Source: Leguminivora glycinivorella (lineage: Eukaryota; Arthropoda; Insecta; Lepidoptera; Tortricidae). Taken from it: a stretch of DNA of 64,000 nucleotides. Under the pieces are notes generated by a model. The model searched no databases. It was given only the letters and a program-made list of their open reading frames with translations, and was not told where the DNA came from. Location of the stretch: assembly GCF_023078275.1 (NCBI RefSeq), contig NC_062994.1, positions 12,099,545-12,163,544 of the forward strand, written 5' to 3'. Below, in pieces: positions 19,774 to 29,697 of this stretch. Numbering within the stretch: position 1 is the stretch's first letter; each line of letters begins with the position of its first letter. The position numbers and the translations under genes are program-made.

Positions 19774-20282
19774 GAAGTATGGATTTAATGACGTAAAATG
19801 ACAAGTTTGTCAGATTCAGCCACCGAGGGTTCCGTACGAAATAAATTTTGATTCACGAAATTGGTGCCGCTGTGGCCTTAGCTGTTAAGGTACAGTTGTA
19901 AACTTGGAATAAATAGAATTATAAAGATATCAACACTTCTAAGAACATATCGACTAAAAGGCTATGCCCTTAACAGTCAGGCGACAAATGAGAAAAACAC
20001 GATCAATCACAGTCTACCCGATAGCTGGGACTAATAAATTTGTCAATCATAAGTCTAAATTGGCACTGAAGTCTTATAAATAAAAAGAAACTTTTAAGGA
20101 CCTGTGTGATACTATACCTAGCTAATGACGTGACTAAACGGTCCGACACAGATAAGATTTTAAAATTTTGTTACGATTAATTAAGTTTTGAAGGAGGAAA
20201 CAGTCGAGAGCGGAACCTCGATTTTAACGATTTTTTCGCAATTTCTTTTAACTGAGTTCTTAAATTTCATAATGGACAATTT

Positions 20283-20325
20283 TTAACCCCCGTCGCAAAA
20301 ACGACGGGGTGTTAGAAGTTTGACG

Positions 20326-20384
<59 letters not shown>

Positions 20385-20546
20385 GGCATCGTAGCTCCCG
20401 AACGGATGAATCAATTTAGATTTAGTTTTTTTGTCTGAAAGCTGAGTTAGTCGGGAGTGTTCTTAGCTATGTTTCATGAAAATCGGTCCACTACCTCTAT
20501 GTCGCGGTCGGGAGTTTTTCAAAATGTTAATTTTGTGGTTAGGTTA
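20283..20546 (+). repeat. Family B dispersed repeat with an expanded GTCT microsatellite
   Basis: It begins TTAACCCCCGTCGCAAAAAC and ends TTGTGGTTAGGTTA. The internal GTCT run (20325-20383) is about 15 units, the longest among copies in this window. The open frame starting at 20476 crosses this and later repeats and is not a gene. Confidence 0.65.
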
Positions 20547-20623
20547 TATTTCGATAAATCTAGTTAATAACACTAGGGGGGCTCCTTTCCATTTTAGCAT
20601 TTTCGCACCTGTAGCCTCTTCAC

Positions 20624-20763
20624 GGCTCAGCCACGACATTGGTCTAAGCGCGACAGCGGTGAGCGGCGGCCAGACATTGGAGCGAGACACAGCGATAGGA
20701 CTTTTCATTCGCACGTATGACTGCTGCTCACCGCTGTCGCGCTTAGACCAATGTGGCTGGGCC
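20624..20763. mobile_element. Foldback MITE with CATTGGTCTAAGCGCGACAG arms
   Basis: The left arm (20624-20668, containing TTGGTCTAAGCGCGACAGCG) is mirrored by GCTGTCGCGCTTAGACCAAT in 20725-20763, with one 3-base difference near the left end. About 140 bp. It explains the open frame on both strands across this region. Confidence 0.65.
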
Positions 20764-20935
20764 GTCAATACGGAAGAGATAGAGAGAAAACTAGGAAACG
20801 ATACGGACCGATCCAGTCGGCCTAGCCGAATGACAATCGATGACGCTAGACGCCGATCGAAGCGCAGTCTGGCTCTGTCGCGCCAATACGGAAGAGCGAT
20901 AGAGATAGCTAGCTATAAGAGAGATAGCTCCCAAC

Positions 20936-21062
20936 GAGGGGGGACTGAAAACTTCTCGAGGCTGAGGCGTAGGGTTAGAGCCGGCGTAGCTTTATTTGAC
21001 GTTCATATGCGCATTGTAATATGCCTACTTGAAAAATAAATATTTCATTTTCATTTCATTTC
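20936..21062 (+). mobile_element. LINE 3' end, 5'-truncated copy
   Basis: GACTGAAAACTTCTCGAGGC through CTACTTGAAAAATAAATATT and a (TTTCA)n tail are almost identical to 36500-36625. At that second site the sequence follows a LINE ORF C-terminus (35763-36128). This is therefore a heavily 5'-truncated insertion of the same retrotransposon. Confidence 0.6.
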
Positions 21063-21434
21063 CATTTATATCGTAGGTACCTACTCGGAAAAAAGTGCCA
21101 ATAGATGACTATACCTTGTACTTTTGGCACTTGAAAAAAGTGTAAACAAACCTGAGCTGTCAAATTTGAGGGTTGTTTATTAGGTAACGTTTGGTTCCTG
21201 ATATTTTTTCTCTATTTAAAAATAATTGAACTCACTACTATTTTCTATTTCATTTCACTAACATGTAATTTCGTTTAATTTGACGAAACGTATACACCTT
21301 CACGAATACAAACATATCGTCATTACATTTTAATGAATATTATTATTTTCTTCAGGGAATCATCAACCAAAAAGTACCTAATTTTGCAGAGGTTTAAAAC
21401 TCATGGTTGCATTTTAATCTGGGTGTAACTCCGG

Positions 21435-21554
21435 TTTCACATTATCCGATCCGATATCGGATGTCGGAAGGATTTCGATGGAAAAATCCAAGATGGCGCC
21501 TGTAATGTATGGGATATCGGTCCTACATCCGATATCGGATCGGATAATGTGAAA
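21435..21554. mobile_element. 120-bp palindromic MITE
   Basis: TTTCACATTATCCGATCCGA plus TATCGGATGT at the left is exactly mirrored at the right (21525-21554). The central 60 bp are unpaired. Inserted inside the TIR element 21085-23030. Confidence 0.7.
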
Positions 21555-21736
21555 ACGCACTAACTCTACTAAAATATAAAGGTAGTACCTTATTTAAAAA
21601 TCCTCGAAATTGCATCGAAACATGTCGAACGCTATATCGACTTAATACGTGAGTAACCCGCTTAAAATATTTTTAAATATGTATGAGTCTCACGGGAGTT
21701 TTATAGTTAAAAAAGTAGTACACCTTACGCGATTTT

Positions 21737-22371
21737 CTGACATTTGCCATTGCTTGTTATCAATCATCATCATCATCATCTGTTCCGAGTTCGATATTTG
21801 TGTTGATGATTGTTATATTTATGTTTTTTAGGGTTCCGTACCAAAAAGGTACAAAAGGAACTTTTATGGCGACGCTCTGTCCGTCTGTCTCATTTCTAAA
21901 TATCTCGAGAACTACTTACGCTATCGACTTGAAATTTGGAACAGTTATGAACATTTTAAACCTCTACAAGCTGAAACTATTATTTTTAAAAATATATTAA
22001 TATTAATTATAGAAAATGGCCAAAATGGAAGGGGGGCAAACTGTAAATGTCAAGTTACTAGGTCAAGTGGGGTATCGTTAGAAAGAGCTCAAATTGTACA
22101 TATCAAAACTATTTTTTATAATTTTATCGTAGTGGAAAATAAAAAGAATTATGAAGGAAAATGTAAAAAATAAAATACCATTCCCCCCTTTTCTCCCGAA
22201 CTTTACCAACGAAAAATTATGACTTTTTATGAAATATTGGTTTTAAGCTAAATTTTACAGGAAAAGGTTTCTGGCCTTAAAAGGTTCACTATCCCTTGAT
22301 CTGTCAAATTTGACGGCTCCGGTTTGTTTACACTTTTTTCAAGTGCCAAAAGTACAAGGTATAGAAATGCG
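21737..22371. repeat. Tandem duplication, copy 1 (about 635 bp)
   Basis: This segment is repeated at 22377-23014 with a period of 640 bp. By eye the two copies differ only at the first few bases after CTGACATTTGCCAT and by one CAT unit in a trinucleotide run. The duplicated unit includes the right inverted terminus of the surrounding TIR element. Confidence 0.85.
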
Positions 22372-22376
22372 TCTGT

Positions 22377-23014
22377 CTGACATTTGCCATGGATTGTTAT
22401 CAATCATCATCATCATCATCATCTGTTCCGAGTTCGATATTTGTGTTGATGATTGTTATATTTATGTTTTTTAGGGTTCCGTACCAAAAAGGTACAAAAG
22501 GAACTTTTATGGCGACGCTCTGTCCGTCTGTCTCATTTCTAAATATCTCGAGAACTACTTACGCTATCGACTTGAAATTTGGAACAGTTATGAACATTTT
22601 AAACCTCTACAAGCTGAAACTATTATTTTTAAAAATATATTAATATTAATTATAGAAAATGGCCAAAATGGAAGGGGGGCAAACTGTAAATGTCAAGTTA
22701 CTAGGTCAAGTGGGGTATCGTTAGAAAGAGCTCAAATTGTACATATCAAAACTATTTTTTATAATTTTATCGTAGTGGAAAATAAAAAGAATTATGAAGG
22801 AAAATGTAAAAAATAAAATACCATTCCCCCCTTTTCTCCCGAACTTTACCAACGAAAAATTATGACTTTTTATGAAATATTGGTTTTAAGCTAAATTTTA
22901 CAGGAAAAGGTTTCTGGCCTTAAAAGGTTCACTATCCCTTGATCTGTCAAATTTGACGGCTCCGGTTTGTTTACACTTTTTTCAAGTGCCAAAAGTACAA
23001 GGTATAGAAATGCG
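22377..23014. repeat. Tandem duplication, copy 2
   Basis: See 21737-22371. The junction between copies is GCGTCTGTCTGACATT, with a repeated TCTG that could have served as microhomology. Confidence 0.85.
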
Positions 23015-23149
23015 CCTTTTTTCACACTATTTATTATTAAGTAATGATATTCATCATCCCCCTTGCGTTATCGCGGCATTTGACACGGCTCATGGGAGCC
23101 TGGGGTCCGCTTTGACAACTAATCCCAAGATTTGGCGTAGGCACTAGTT

Positions 23150-23237
23150 TTTACGAAACCTCCGGCTCCGTTTTGCCGTGAAAGCGGACAAACAAACAGA
23201 CACACACACTTTCCCATTTATAATATTAGTATGGATA
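23150..23237 (-). mobile_element. Helitron-like 5'-terminal fragment
   Basis: CTCCGTTTTGCCGTGAAAGC to ATATTAGTATGGA|T. Reversed it begins A|TCCATACTAAT. The CTAG half is absent. Confidence 0.55.
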
Positions 23238-23239
23238 TT

Positions 23240-23680
23240 CTCGATAAGGTTTAACCCACAAATAGTTTTAGGAAACACTATCAAAAAAACCCGCACGACG
23301 TAAATGACTGCCAAAATTATGTTTACAAAATACAAAGTTTAATATCATTAAGTACCTAAAGTGATAAACACAACAATATTTTTATCGCGCTCGTAACGCT
23401 TATTAATTGTTATTGTCAATTAGTTCAATTACCCTTCGACCTTATGTCGCGATCACGCTTGACTTTTGACTTTTTTCTCGTTACATGTATACTAACAAGC
23501 CAAAACTATTCGTTTATGTTATACGACTTATAAACAGTGTCGGATATATGACAACTCTTTTGTGGTGGCACTGGTGGCGATGCAGTGTTGCAAAATGGCA
23601 TAATTAAATTTTATCTCAAATACATGAAACAAATTAGTCAAATTACACAAGACAAGAATAGAAACAATAATTTTAGGCCA
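23240..23680. other. No recognised feature
   Basis: AT-rich single-copy-like sequence. No coding frame, inverted repeat or known repeat family noticed. Confidence 0.3.
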
Positions 23681-23683
23681 TAG

Positions 23684-24372
23684 TCATACCGACGCTTCTT
23701 TACGCCGCAGAAACCTGGTGCTGCTACAAAGCAGACATAAAAAAGCTAGACTCCTTCCATCTACGCTGTCTTCGCTCAATTCTGCGCATAAAGTGGCAGG
23801 ACAAAATACCGAACACGGTGGTCCTCCGTCGCGCCAAGATGCCAGGTATCCAGGCACTCATCATTAAGCACCAGCTGAGGTGGGGTAGCCACGTCGTACG
23901 CATGGACGATAGTAGATTACCCAATCAATCAATCAATCAATATTTATTTGCAAATTTTTATATTTAAAGCGGTTTTCTATTCCGATCTCGCTGTTAGAAA
24001 GAGGAAACAGGGGGGTCAGTACCTACGCCACAAGGACGTCCTCAAGCGTCACCTAACCACTTGCGGTATACCGAGTGACTCCTGGGAGGAGATGGCGTTG
24101 CGTAGAACTGAATGGCGCGCAATTGTGCATAAAAAAGTTGAACAATACGAGCGGCAACGTTTAGAAGACCTGGATGCTCAACGCCATCTCCGTAAGACGC
24201 GACCGAAGCCCTCGTATAGCTATACCTACAACCCCGCCGGCCAGCTTCATTGCGCACCCTGTGATCGCACTTTCAAAACCAAGTTTGGCTTCGCAAGCCA
24301 CATCAGAGCGTTCCATGCTTCGGATCAATAACCGTTGGAGGAGTCGCCGTCGCCGGACACGGCGAGGAGGGC
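23684..24372 (+). pseudogene. LINE reverse-transcriptase ORF, C-terminal part with C2H2 zinc finger
   Basis: The first segment (23684-23924) translates to a post-polymerase region containing LRSILRIKWQDKIPN and LRWGSHVVRMDDSRLP. The second (23968-24331) continues with GGQYLRHKDVLKRHL. It ends in a C2H2 finger, CAPCDRTFKTKFGFASHIRA followed by FH. Both match the tails of a LINE family widespread in animals; I do not name the clade. A 43-bp insertion (23925-23967) splits the frame. A poorer copy of the same tail is at 27870-28125. The 3' end is cut by the Tc1-like element at 24378. Confidence 0.65.
23925..23967 (-). mobile_element. 43-bp LINE-tail insertion
   Basis: On the minus strand this reads as GCAAATAAATATTGATTGAT plus TGATTGATT, the 3' end of a retroposon with a (TTGA)n tail. 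It interrupts codons that would otherwise join in frame on either side (...SRLP and AVFYSDL). It is an extremely 5'-truncated retroposition event. Confidence 0.5.
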
Positions 24373-24377
24373 TACTA

Positions 24378-26063
24378 CGAGCCCCAATGCAAATGATATC
24401 GTCTAGCATGAAAAAAATATTATGTCCTAACTTCGACCTCAAAATTCAGGATGAATTAGATGATTAGTAGAACATGTAACATAAAAACAAGAGAGCTTAT
24501 AATGCATATTTTATTTATTCAAAACATAAATTAACAATTTTCCTCACTAGTAAACAAAAAAACATAATTTCACCAAATGTAACACTCGCAAAAATGTTCG
24601 TCTTCAGCGTAGCCGATGCAGAAAAGAACAACTACCACTTGGTGGCGTCACCTTTTGCATCTAAAACGGCCTTAATTCTGAGCGGCATTGTATCTACCAA
24701 CTGTCTATACTCCTCAGGGGTTATTCCATTCCAGACACCCACAAGTTTCTCCTTAAAATCAGCTTTGGATTTAGAAGGATCTTTTCGCAACTTTTTCTTC
24801 ATTTACCACTACAAAGTTTTTATGGGAGACAAGTCTGGACTGCTGGATGGCCATGATATGGTAGGAATTTGTTTTTGTTTCAGCCACTCCATCGTTGTCT
24901 TGCCAGTATGACATAAGGCACCATCTCGTTGAAAAGTAAATCCATTTATATACTTGAACTTTCTTATAGACGGTAGTGAACTCTATTCCAAGATGCTTTT
25001 GTATTTCTCTGCATTGACGGTTCCATCTATAAATTGCAGACATCCCACACCCTGTACCGACATACAGCCCCAAATCATTTAAAGATGCTGGAAACTACAC
25101 CTTGCGTTCAAGACAGTCTTTGTGAAATGCATCTCCTTTATCTTGAATGACTTTACTTCGTTCATCGCCAACTATGACCTCAAATTTGGATTTGTCGCTC
25201 CATATTATTTTTCGCCACTGATCGGCAGTCCAGTTTCTGTACTTTTGTGCAAATTTCAACCTGTTAGTTTTCTGCTTTTGAGTAAGTAATGGTTTCTGTT
25301 TAGTGGTGTGAAAACCGAAGCCCATTATTTTCATTACTGTCTTTCAGGTATCGACTGAAATGTTTATTTTGATCGCGTCATGCCATAGTTAGGTAAGTTC
25401 TCCTGCCCTTGCATGACGATTTTTCCTGATGATGCTCCTCAAAATCCTGTTTTCTCTTTGGCAGTTATTCTTCGACGGCCAGATTTATTTAAACAGGAGA
25501 CGGTTCCGTGTTTTAGTTGATGCTGGATGATTGTATGCGCCGTAGATCTTGGCAAAAAAAGGTCTTTGGATATTTTGGAACGTAGATTTGCCGCTATTGT
25601 TACTGGAAATTATAATTTTCCTCACTGATTCAGGCACCGACTTACCTCTTGCTATTTTGGTATAAAAATGTTGTAGAATAATTATATTTTTTACAGAATT
25701 TACCTTTTTATGTAGCCGTATATCATATCAGACGACTTATAATATTATTAATTCAATTTAAAATATTATTGTATAATATTAATCTTACTAAACTATTTTT
25801 ATTTAAAATAGACGACCTATTATGCCTCAAATATGAACTAGGCGTATTTTTTTGCTTTAGATATGTTATTTTTATGATATGATTATATTAAAACATATAA
25901 CATTAGGGCATTTTTTACGGCTCAAGATTAAACTAGTTTTAATGGCTTAGTGTGTCGTGTATTCCATTTATCATCAAAGTCAATCTGGGTTTAAATACCA
26001 GTTTCGGAAATAAATATCGCACGTTGAAGTGTGACTAGACGATATCATTTGCATTGGGGCTCG
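24378..26063 (-). mobile_element. Tc1-like element with 29-bp TIRs, decayed
   Basis: 24378-24406 (CGAGCCCCAATGCAAATGAT...) is exactly reverse-complementary to 26035-26063. Both ends are flanked by TA (24376-24377 and 26064-26065), the Tc1/mariner target. Length is 1686 bp, normal for a complete Tc1-like element. The single gene inside is a minus-strand transposase pseudogene. It inserted at the 3' end of the LINE remnant at 23684-24372. Confidence 0.7.
24638..25665 (-). pseudogene. Tc1-like transposase, frameshifted
   Basis: Fragments in order on the minus strand: ARGKSVPESVRKIIIS near 25655 (first HTH); KSGRRRITAKEK near 25490 (second HTH linker); a catalytic core with WRKIIWSDKSKFE (about 25200), QRDGALCHTGKTTMEW (about 24930) and SSPDLSPIKTL (about 24810); then a C-terminus GVWNGITPEEYRQLVDTMP ending at about 24640. 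All three acidic positions of the DDE/D triad are therefore visible as D, D, D/E-type residues. At least three frameshifts or stops separate the blocks and the start codon reads ATA. The usual length is near 340 residues, so the gene is nearly full length but inactive. Confidence 0.75.
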
Positions 26064-26065
26064 TA

Positions 26066-26842
26066 GTTTTGCTCAAAACGTAGAAGCTAAATTTGACCCA
26101 CTTCCCGGTTTCCGATTGAGAAGAAATTTTGCACATGGAGCTGATCTGATGATGGATGATGGAGCAGAAAGGTGGTCATAGGAACTTTGTTATGAAACGT
26201 CGTATCCCCATCGGGTAAGGGGTTTTTAGTAAAGTCTTGGAGAGCAGTAGATGACTGTTGAAAGAAAAGTACAGTCGGCGATGAAAGCTTGTGCCAAAAA
26301 TTATTTTCTTGCAAAAAAACTTATTAATTTTTGTCAAGTTTTGATTCTAAGATTTTTTAAAATTAATATAAGTTACAAATTACACTAAAACTAAAATGTA
26401 AAATTACAAATGAATACTTAAACCGCTCCGATTCCGGTGCGAAGTTTCCCATGACGCTGGCAAGAATATTTTGTTAATTTTATGGAGGGAAGAATACAAA
26501 TACTCTATGTGCCTCTCTCTGCTTATGATTGTAAGTAAACTACCAAAGTAATCAGTTTAACTACATAACACCTAATTATAATTTTCGATCAAATGACACA
26601 CGCAGAGACAAAGAACTCATAAGTAATAATTAAATTAGCATGCTCCTGATAAGCTGACATTCGACCGACAGACGTAGTAACCCCGGGTTATCTGACGCGA
26701 TATGATTTGTAGGCGAGCTATTACGTTTATTGTGAGTCGATAGGGATGAGAGGATGAGACATCTTCTGTGGAGTTTTAAAAATAAAATAAAGATCATTTA
26801 TTTCGGACCACAAAATCCATACAAGGTTAATTAAATTACACC
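26066..26842. other. No recognised feature
   Basis: AT-rich sequence after the Tc1-like element. The minus frame at 26087-26314 (75 codons) has no recognisable motif. Confidence 0.3.
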
Positions 26843-27050
26843 TAGTGATGTGCAAGTTGCGGAAACTTTCCAAAAAATCTTAAATTTCATGAAAAATTCA
26901 CGAAACTTTCACAAAAAATAAAGGGAAATTAAATTTATGAAATGGAAAGTTTCCATCCATACAATTGTCCATAAAAAGTATGGAAAGTATCCGAAGTTTT
27001 CCTATGTGATAATTTCAGAATTTTGGAAACTTTCCGTCGGCACATCAGTA
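26843..27050. mobile_element. 208-bp hAT-like MITE with GGAAACTTTCC ends
   Basis: TAGTGATGTGCAAGTTGCGG followed by AAACTTTCC is mirrored by GGAAACTTTCCGTCGGCACA followed by TCAGTA. ATTACACC is duplicated exactly at 26835-26842 and 27051-27058. Subterminal GAAACTTTC repeats fill the body. No coding sequence. Confidence 0.8.
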
Positions 27051-27059
27051 ATTACACCT

Positions 27060-27869
27060 AAATACCACTATGTTAGTTGCTTTATTCCCTAATTACAACA
27101 TAAGTTATTTTTCAAAATTAGCTAGGGAGAGGTGCAGGTTCGACCAGTGTTGCATCTGTGGAGTTTTATAAATTTACACACGCTAACAAACATGTCTGGG
27201 TCTGACCATTCTAGCAATAACTATGAGCAGAAAAGCGTATTTCGGATGGGGCTGAACTCGACTGTAAATCCTTAGAACACGACAACGCAACGTCCGGAAA
27301 AAAAAGTGTAGTTGTTTCGACCATCAACTTTCCTAATTTTCCATCTTCACTTTGCGTTTTTTTTAGCTAAATTGTAGAATGTCGCGCGTGGCATTTCTGG
27401 ACCGTTACGATACGACATTCGGATCATCAAACATAGCAGTACTCCCAATCCCAACAGTGTCATGTTAGGAAGACAGCATTTTAATGGCCGTGTAAGCCAA
27501 TATTCCCATCATAAAGTATTTAAAATCCCTCTGTTGCCTTTAAAAACTATAGTCTCTAGCAAGTTGAAAATAACTGGAATTTTGACAAGTATATGAGTCT
27601 AATAAGTTGTCTCACCCAACACCCAATATCTTCCCTATTAACTGGTAGATAACGCACGAGACTGTCCGACTCCAAGTAAATGCAATGTTTATTTAATGTA
27701 CTCACGTTATCAAATACATGCGCTAATTTCTAAATAATGTACGCATAAATTATACACGCATCGTAAATATTGTTTACTGATAATAGGTCATGTAAGTAAT
27801 ACACGCAGTTTATGTCAAACTTGGCGTTACCCACAGATAAGTGATGACGTCGTACGGTTCACAAAATTG
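27060..27869. other. No recognised feature
   Basis: About 800 bp with no coding frame over 60 codons, no clear inverted repeat and no repeat family I recognise. Confidence 0.3.
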
Positions 27870-28125
27870 TTGGCCTTTTTTGAGACACAGCGTTTAGACA
27901 ACCTTGACGCAAAACGCCATTCACGGAAGACCAGACCAAAGCAATCCTACATTTACACATATAACACAGCTGGCCAGCTATGTTGTGCCCCGTGTAATAA
28001 TCTCACGTTTAAAATTTTGCGAGTCATTTAAGAGCCCACCAAAACCAAAACTCAGGCCACATGGACTAACATGGAGTCGCCATAGCCGGATACGGTTTGG
28101 ACGACGGTGATGATGATGATTGATG
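27870..28125 (+). pseudogene. LINE C-terminal fragment, second copy of the zinc-finger tail
   Basis: It translates to QRLDNLDAKRHSRKTRPKQS followed by YIYTYNTAGQLCCAPC, the same tail as 24148-24290. It is then disrupted inside the finger (CNNLTFKI...). GGAGTCGCCATAGCCGGATA matches the LINE 3' untranslated part at 24338-24360. It ends in GATGATGATGATTGATGATG. The frame is broken near 28020. Confidence 0.6.
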
Positions 28126-28129
28126 ATGT

Positions 28130-28845
28130 CAAACTTATTTTCACCGATATCATCGGTAACATCATTAGATACCGAAGCTTCAATGTTTACTCGAGTTTCG
28201 GCTGATGTCGAAACTTTTATAACATGAAAAGATTCAAATTGTTGAACTCATATCGGTCATTCTTTTTTGGCGTAAGAATAATGAAACTCCTAATAAAAAT
28301 CGTATAGGTAATATCAAACATACCTCGTAGAAAAACGCAAAAAATACTTTAAGCGCTTTTTTTTTTTTTCAATTTATTTAGGTGTTGTAATTGTAAAGGG
28401 CAAAGGAAGTTAGCTGAGCGCATTCCAAATGCAACGGAACTGTCATAATTTTGAATTTTTCGTCATGCAGCTTAGAAGACTCGGGTGGCGATAGTTGTCT
28501 CTACGAACTACCTAGGATTTAGAATTTTTAGAAATGTATCTAACATATTTCCTTTCTTTACAGATCCCTTGCTCCTGAATCCTGAAGCCTCACTCCCGAG
28601 AGTCCCGAGTCTTTTGTTCCTAAATCCTAATCCTGGCTGATGAAACTTTTCAATCATACAAAATAAAATGAAAATAAAAAATCTTTCAATTCGGCTACTT
28701 TCCTTCCTCTGCGGTGGAAATGACTTATGATAGTGATGATACAAATACAAATAATTTATTAATAAAAACAGTTGTACAGTGATTGTTATGAGGGACAGGG
28801 ACAGGTATTAAAATATATGACAGAAAGCAATATCATTCCGCCAAG
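28130..28845. other. No recognised feature
   Basis: AT-rich sequence. The 80-codon minus frame at 28508-28750 has no recognisable motif. Confidence 0.3.
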
Positions 28846-28992
28846 CGCGGATCCAGCTTCGTGCCCAGGGGGGGGTCACGTGGTAAAGGCCCGGGGCCCC
28901 AGGGGGGGATCACGTGGTCTATTTGTATAACCAACTTTGGCTCCAGGGGTGGGGGGGGTCATGACCCCCATGACCCCCCCCCCCCTGGATTT
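28845..28992. repeat. GC-rich palindromic block
   Basis: GGTGGGGGGGGTCATGACCC and the following CCCATGACCCCCCCCC form a short palindrome around GTCATGAC. The flanks GCGCGGATCCAGC and CCAGGGGGGGG resemble transposon end sequence. It is far richer in G and C than its surroundings. The open frames on both strands (28861-29130, 28876-29073) come from this composition. Confidence 0.4.
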
Positions 28993-29029
28993 TATCGGGC
29001 CCTCCACCGGTCTTTCAAAATAGTACAAC

Positions 29030-29125
29030 ATACAATCACGCCTGTTTCCCATAAAGGGGTAGGCAGAGCACATGAAACTGTTAAAGTTACAGTGCCACTC
29101 TTGGCAAATAAGGGGTTGAGAGAAA
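29030..29125 (-). repeat. Family E retroposon tail fragment
   Basis: ACATACAATCACGCCTGTTT then CCCATAAAGGGGTAGGCAGA and AGTGCCACTCTTGGCAAATA match, in reverse, the (GTAT)n-ended repeat at 45975-46221. It faces a second fragment of the same family at 29140-29265. Confidence 0.55.
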
Positions 29126-29139
29126 ACTAAACTGACATT

Positions 29140-29265
29140 TCAGTGATCCGTGTGGTGACGGGTTAAGAATTTCACAACCCCCTTTCTTCCCGTGGGTGTC
29201 GTAGAAGGCGACTGTGGGATATGGGGTAAATTGTGGCGTAGCGTAGGCGAGAGGCTGGAAACCTA
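29140..29265 (+). repeat. Family E retroposon, 5' part
   Basis: TGTGTGGTGACGGGTTAAGA, TTCCCGTGGGTGTCGTAGAA and GGCGTAGGCGAGAGGCTGG match the beginning of the complete copy at 45975-46221. The middle and tail are missing. With the preceding reverse fragment it suggests two insertions or an inversion. Confidence 0.55.
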
Positions 29266-29611
29266 TCTTTCAAAATAGTGCGTAGTAAAAATGCATTTTT
29301 GGTGTAAATCTGGCCCTCCTGTAAAGTTCCTTCAATTTCATATAACATGTTAGTCAAGCCGGTGAAAATCGAGTTCTATACGCGTCCGATTATTTACTAA
29401 CTCAACTAAACTGAACCCTACACCGTTATGTATGTACACAGCTGAAAATGCTGCCTTCCCATTGGTCGAGCAGCCTATTTGAATGATAATGAAATTAAAA
29501 GTGATATGACCTGGTATTATCAGGTTTCTAAACACTCTAGGTCACTGGACTAATTTTGTATTTGCTTAAATGAACAAGTCATTCTTAAACTAACACTGTG
29601 TGAAAATATAT

Positions 29612-29628
29612 ATAGTTTAGATAGGTAC
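29612..29628. repeat. Target-site duplication, left copy (LINE)
   Basis: ATAGTTTAGATAGGTAC, 17 bp, identical to 32962-32978. It defines the 3' (left) limit of the minus-strand LINE. Confidence 0.9.
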
Positions 29629-29697
29629 TCTTCTTCTTCTTCCTCCTACCCTTATCCCACGTTATGTGGGGTCGGTACAACATGTCTTTCTCTTCCA

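Larger units (their letters stand above)
21085..23030. mobile_element. TIR element whose right half is tandemly duplicated
   Basis: CTATACCTTGTACTTTTGGC and the next 40 or so bases (21109-21169) are mirrored twice on the right: at 22301-22364 and again at 22944-23007. The flanks read GGAAAAAAGTGCC and, inverted, GAAAAAAGGCGC. The interior carries part of the family D repeat and a palindromic MITE at 21435-21554. No transposase frame. The outer limits are approximate because no TSD was found. Confidence 0.55.

Noticed and set aside
20325..20383. GTCT array as a CRISPR-like or regulatory repeat
   Set aside because: It is a simple tetranucleotide microsatellite inside the family B repeat; there are no spacers.
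20476..21039. 187-codon open frame on the + strand
   Set aside because: It runs through a family B repeat end, a foldback MITE and a LINE 3' UTR, so it joins unrelated repeats.
21649..22643. Two open frames with identical C-terminal halves, resembling a duplicated gene
   Set aside because: They are the same noncoding segment copied by the 640-bp tandem duplication and include family D repeat sequence.
24160..24467. Alternative open frames overlapping the LINE zinc-finger tail
   Set aside because: They are shadows of the LINE frame, which carries the recognisable C2H2 motif.
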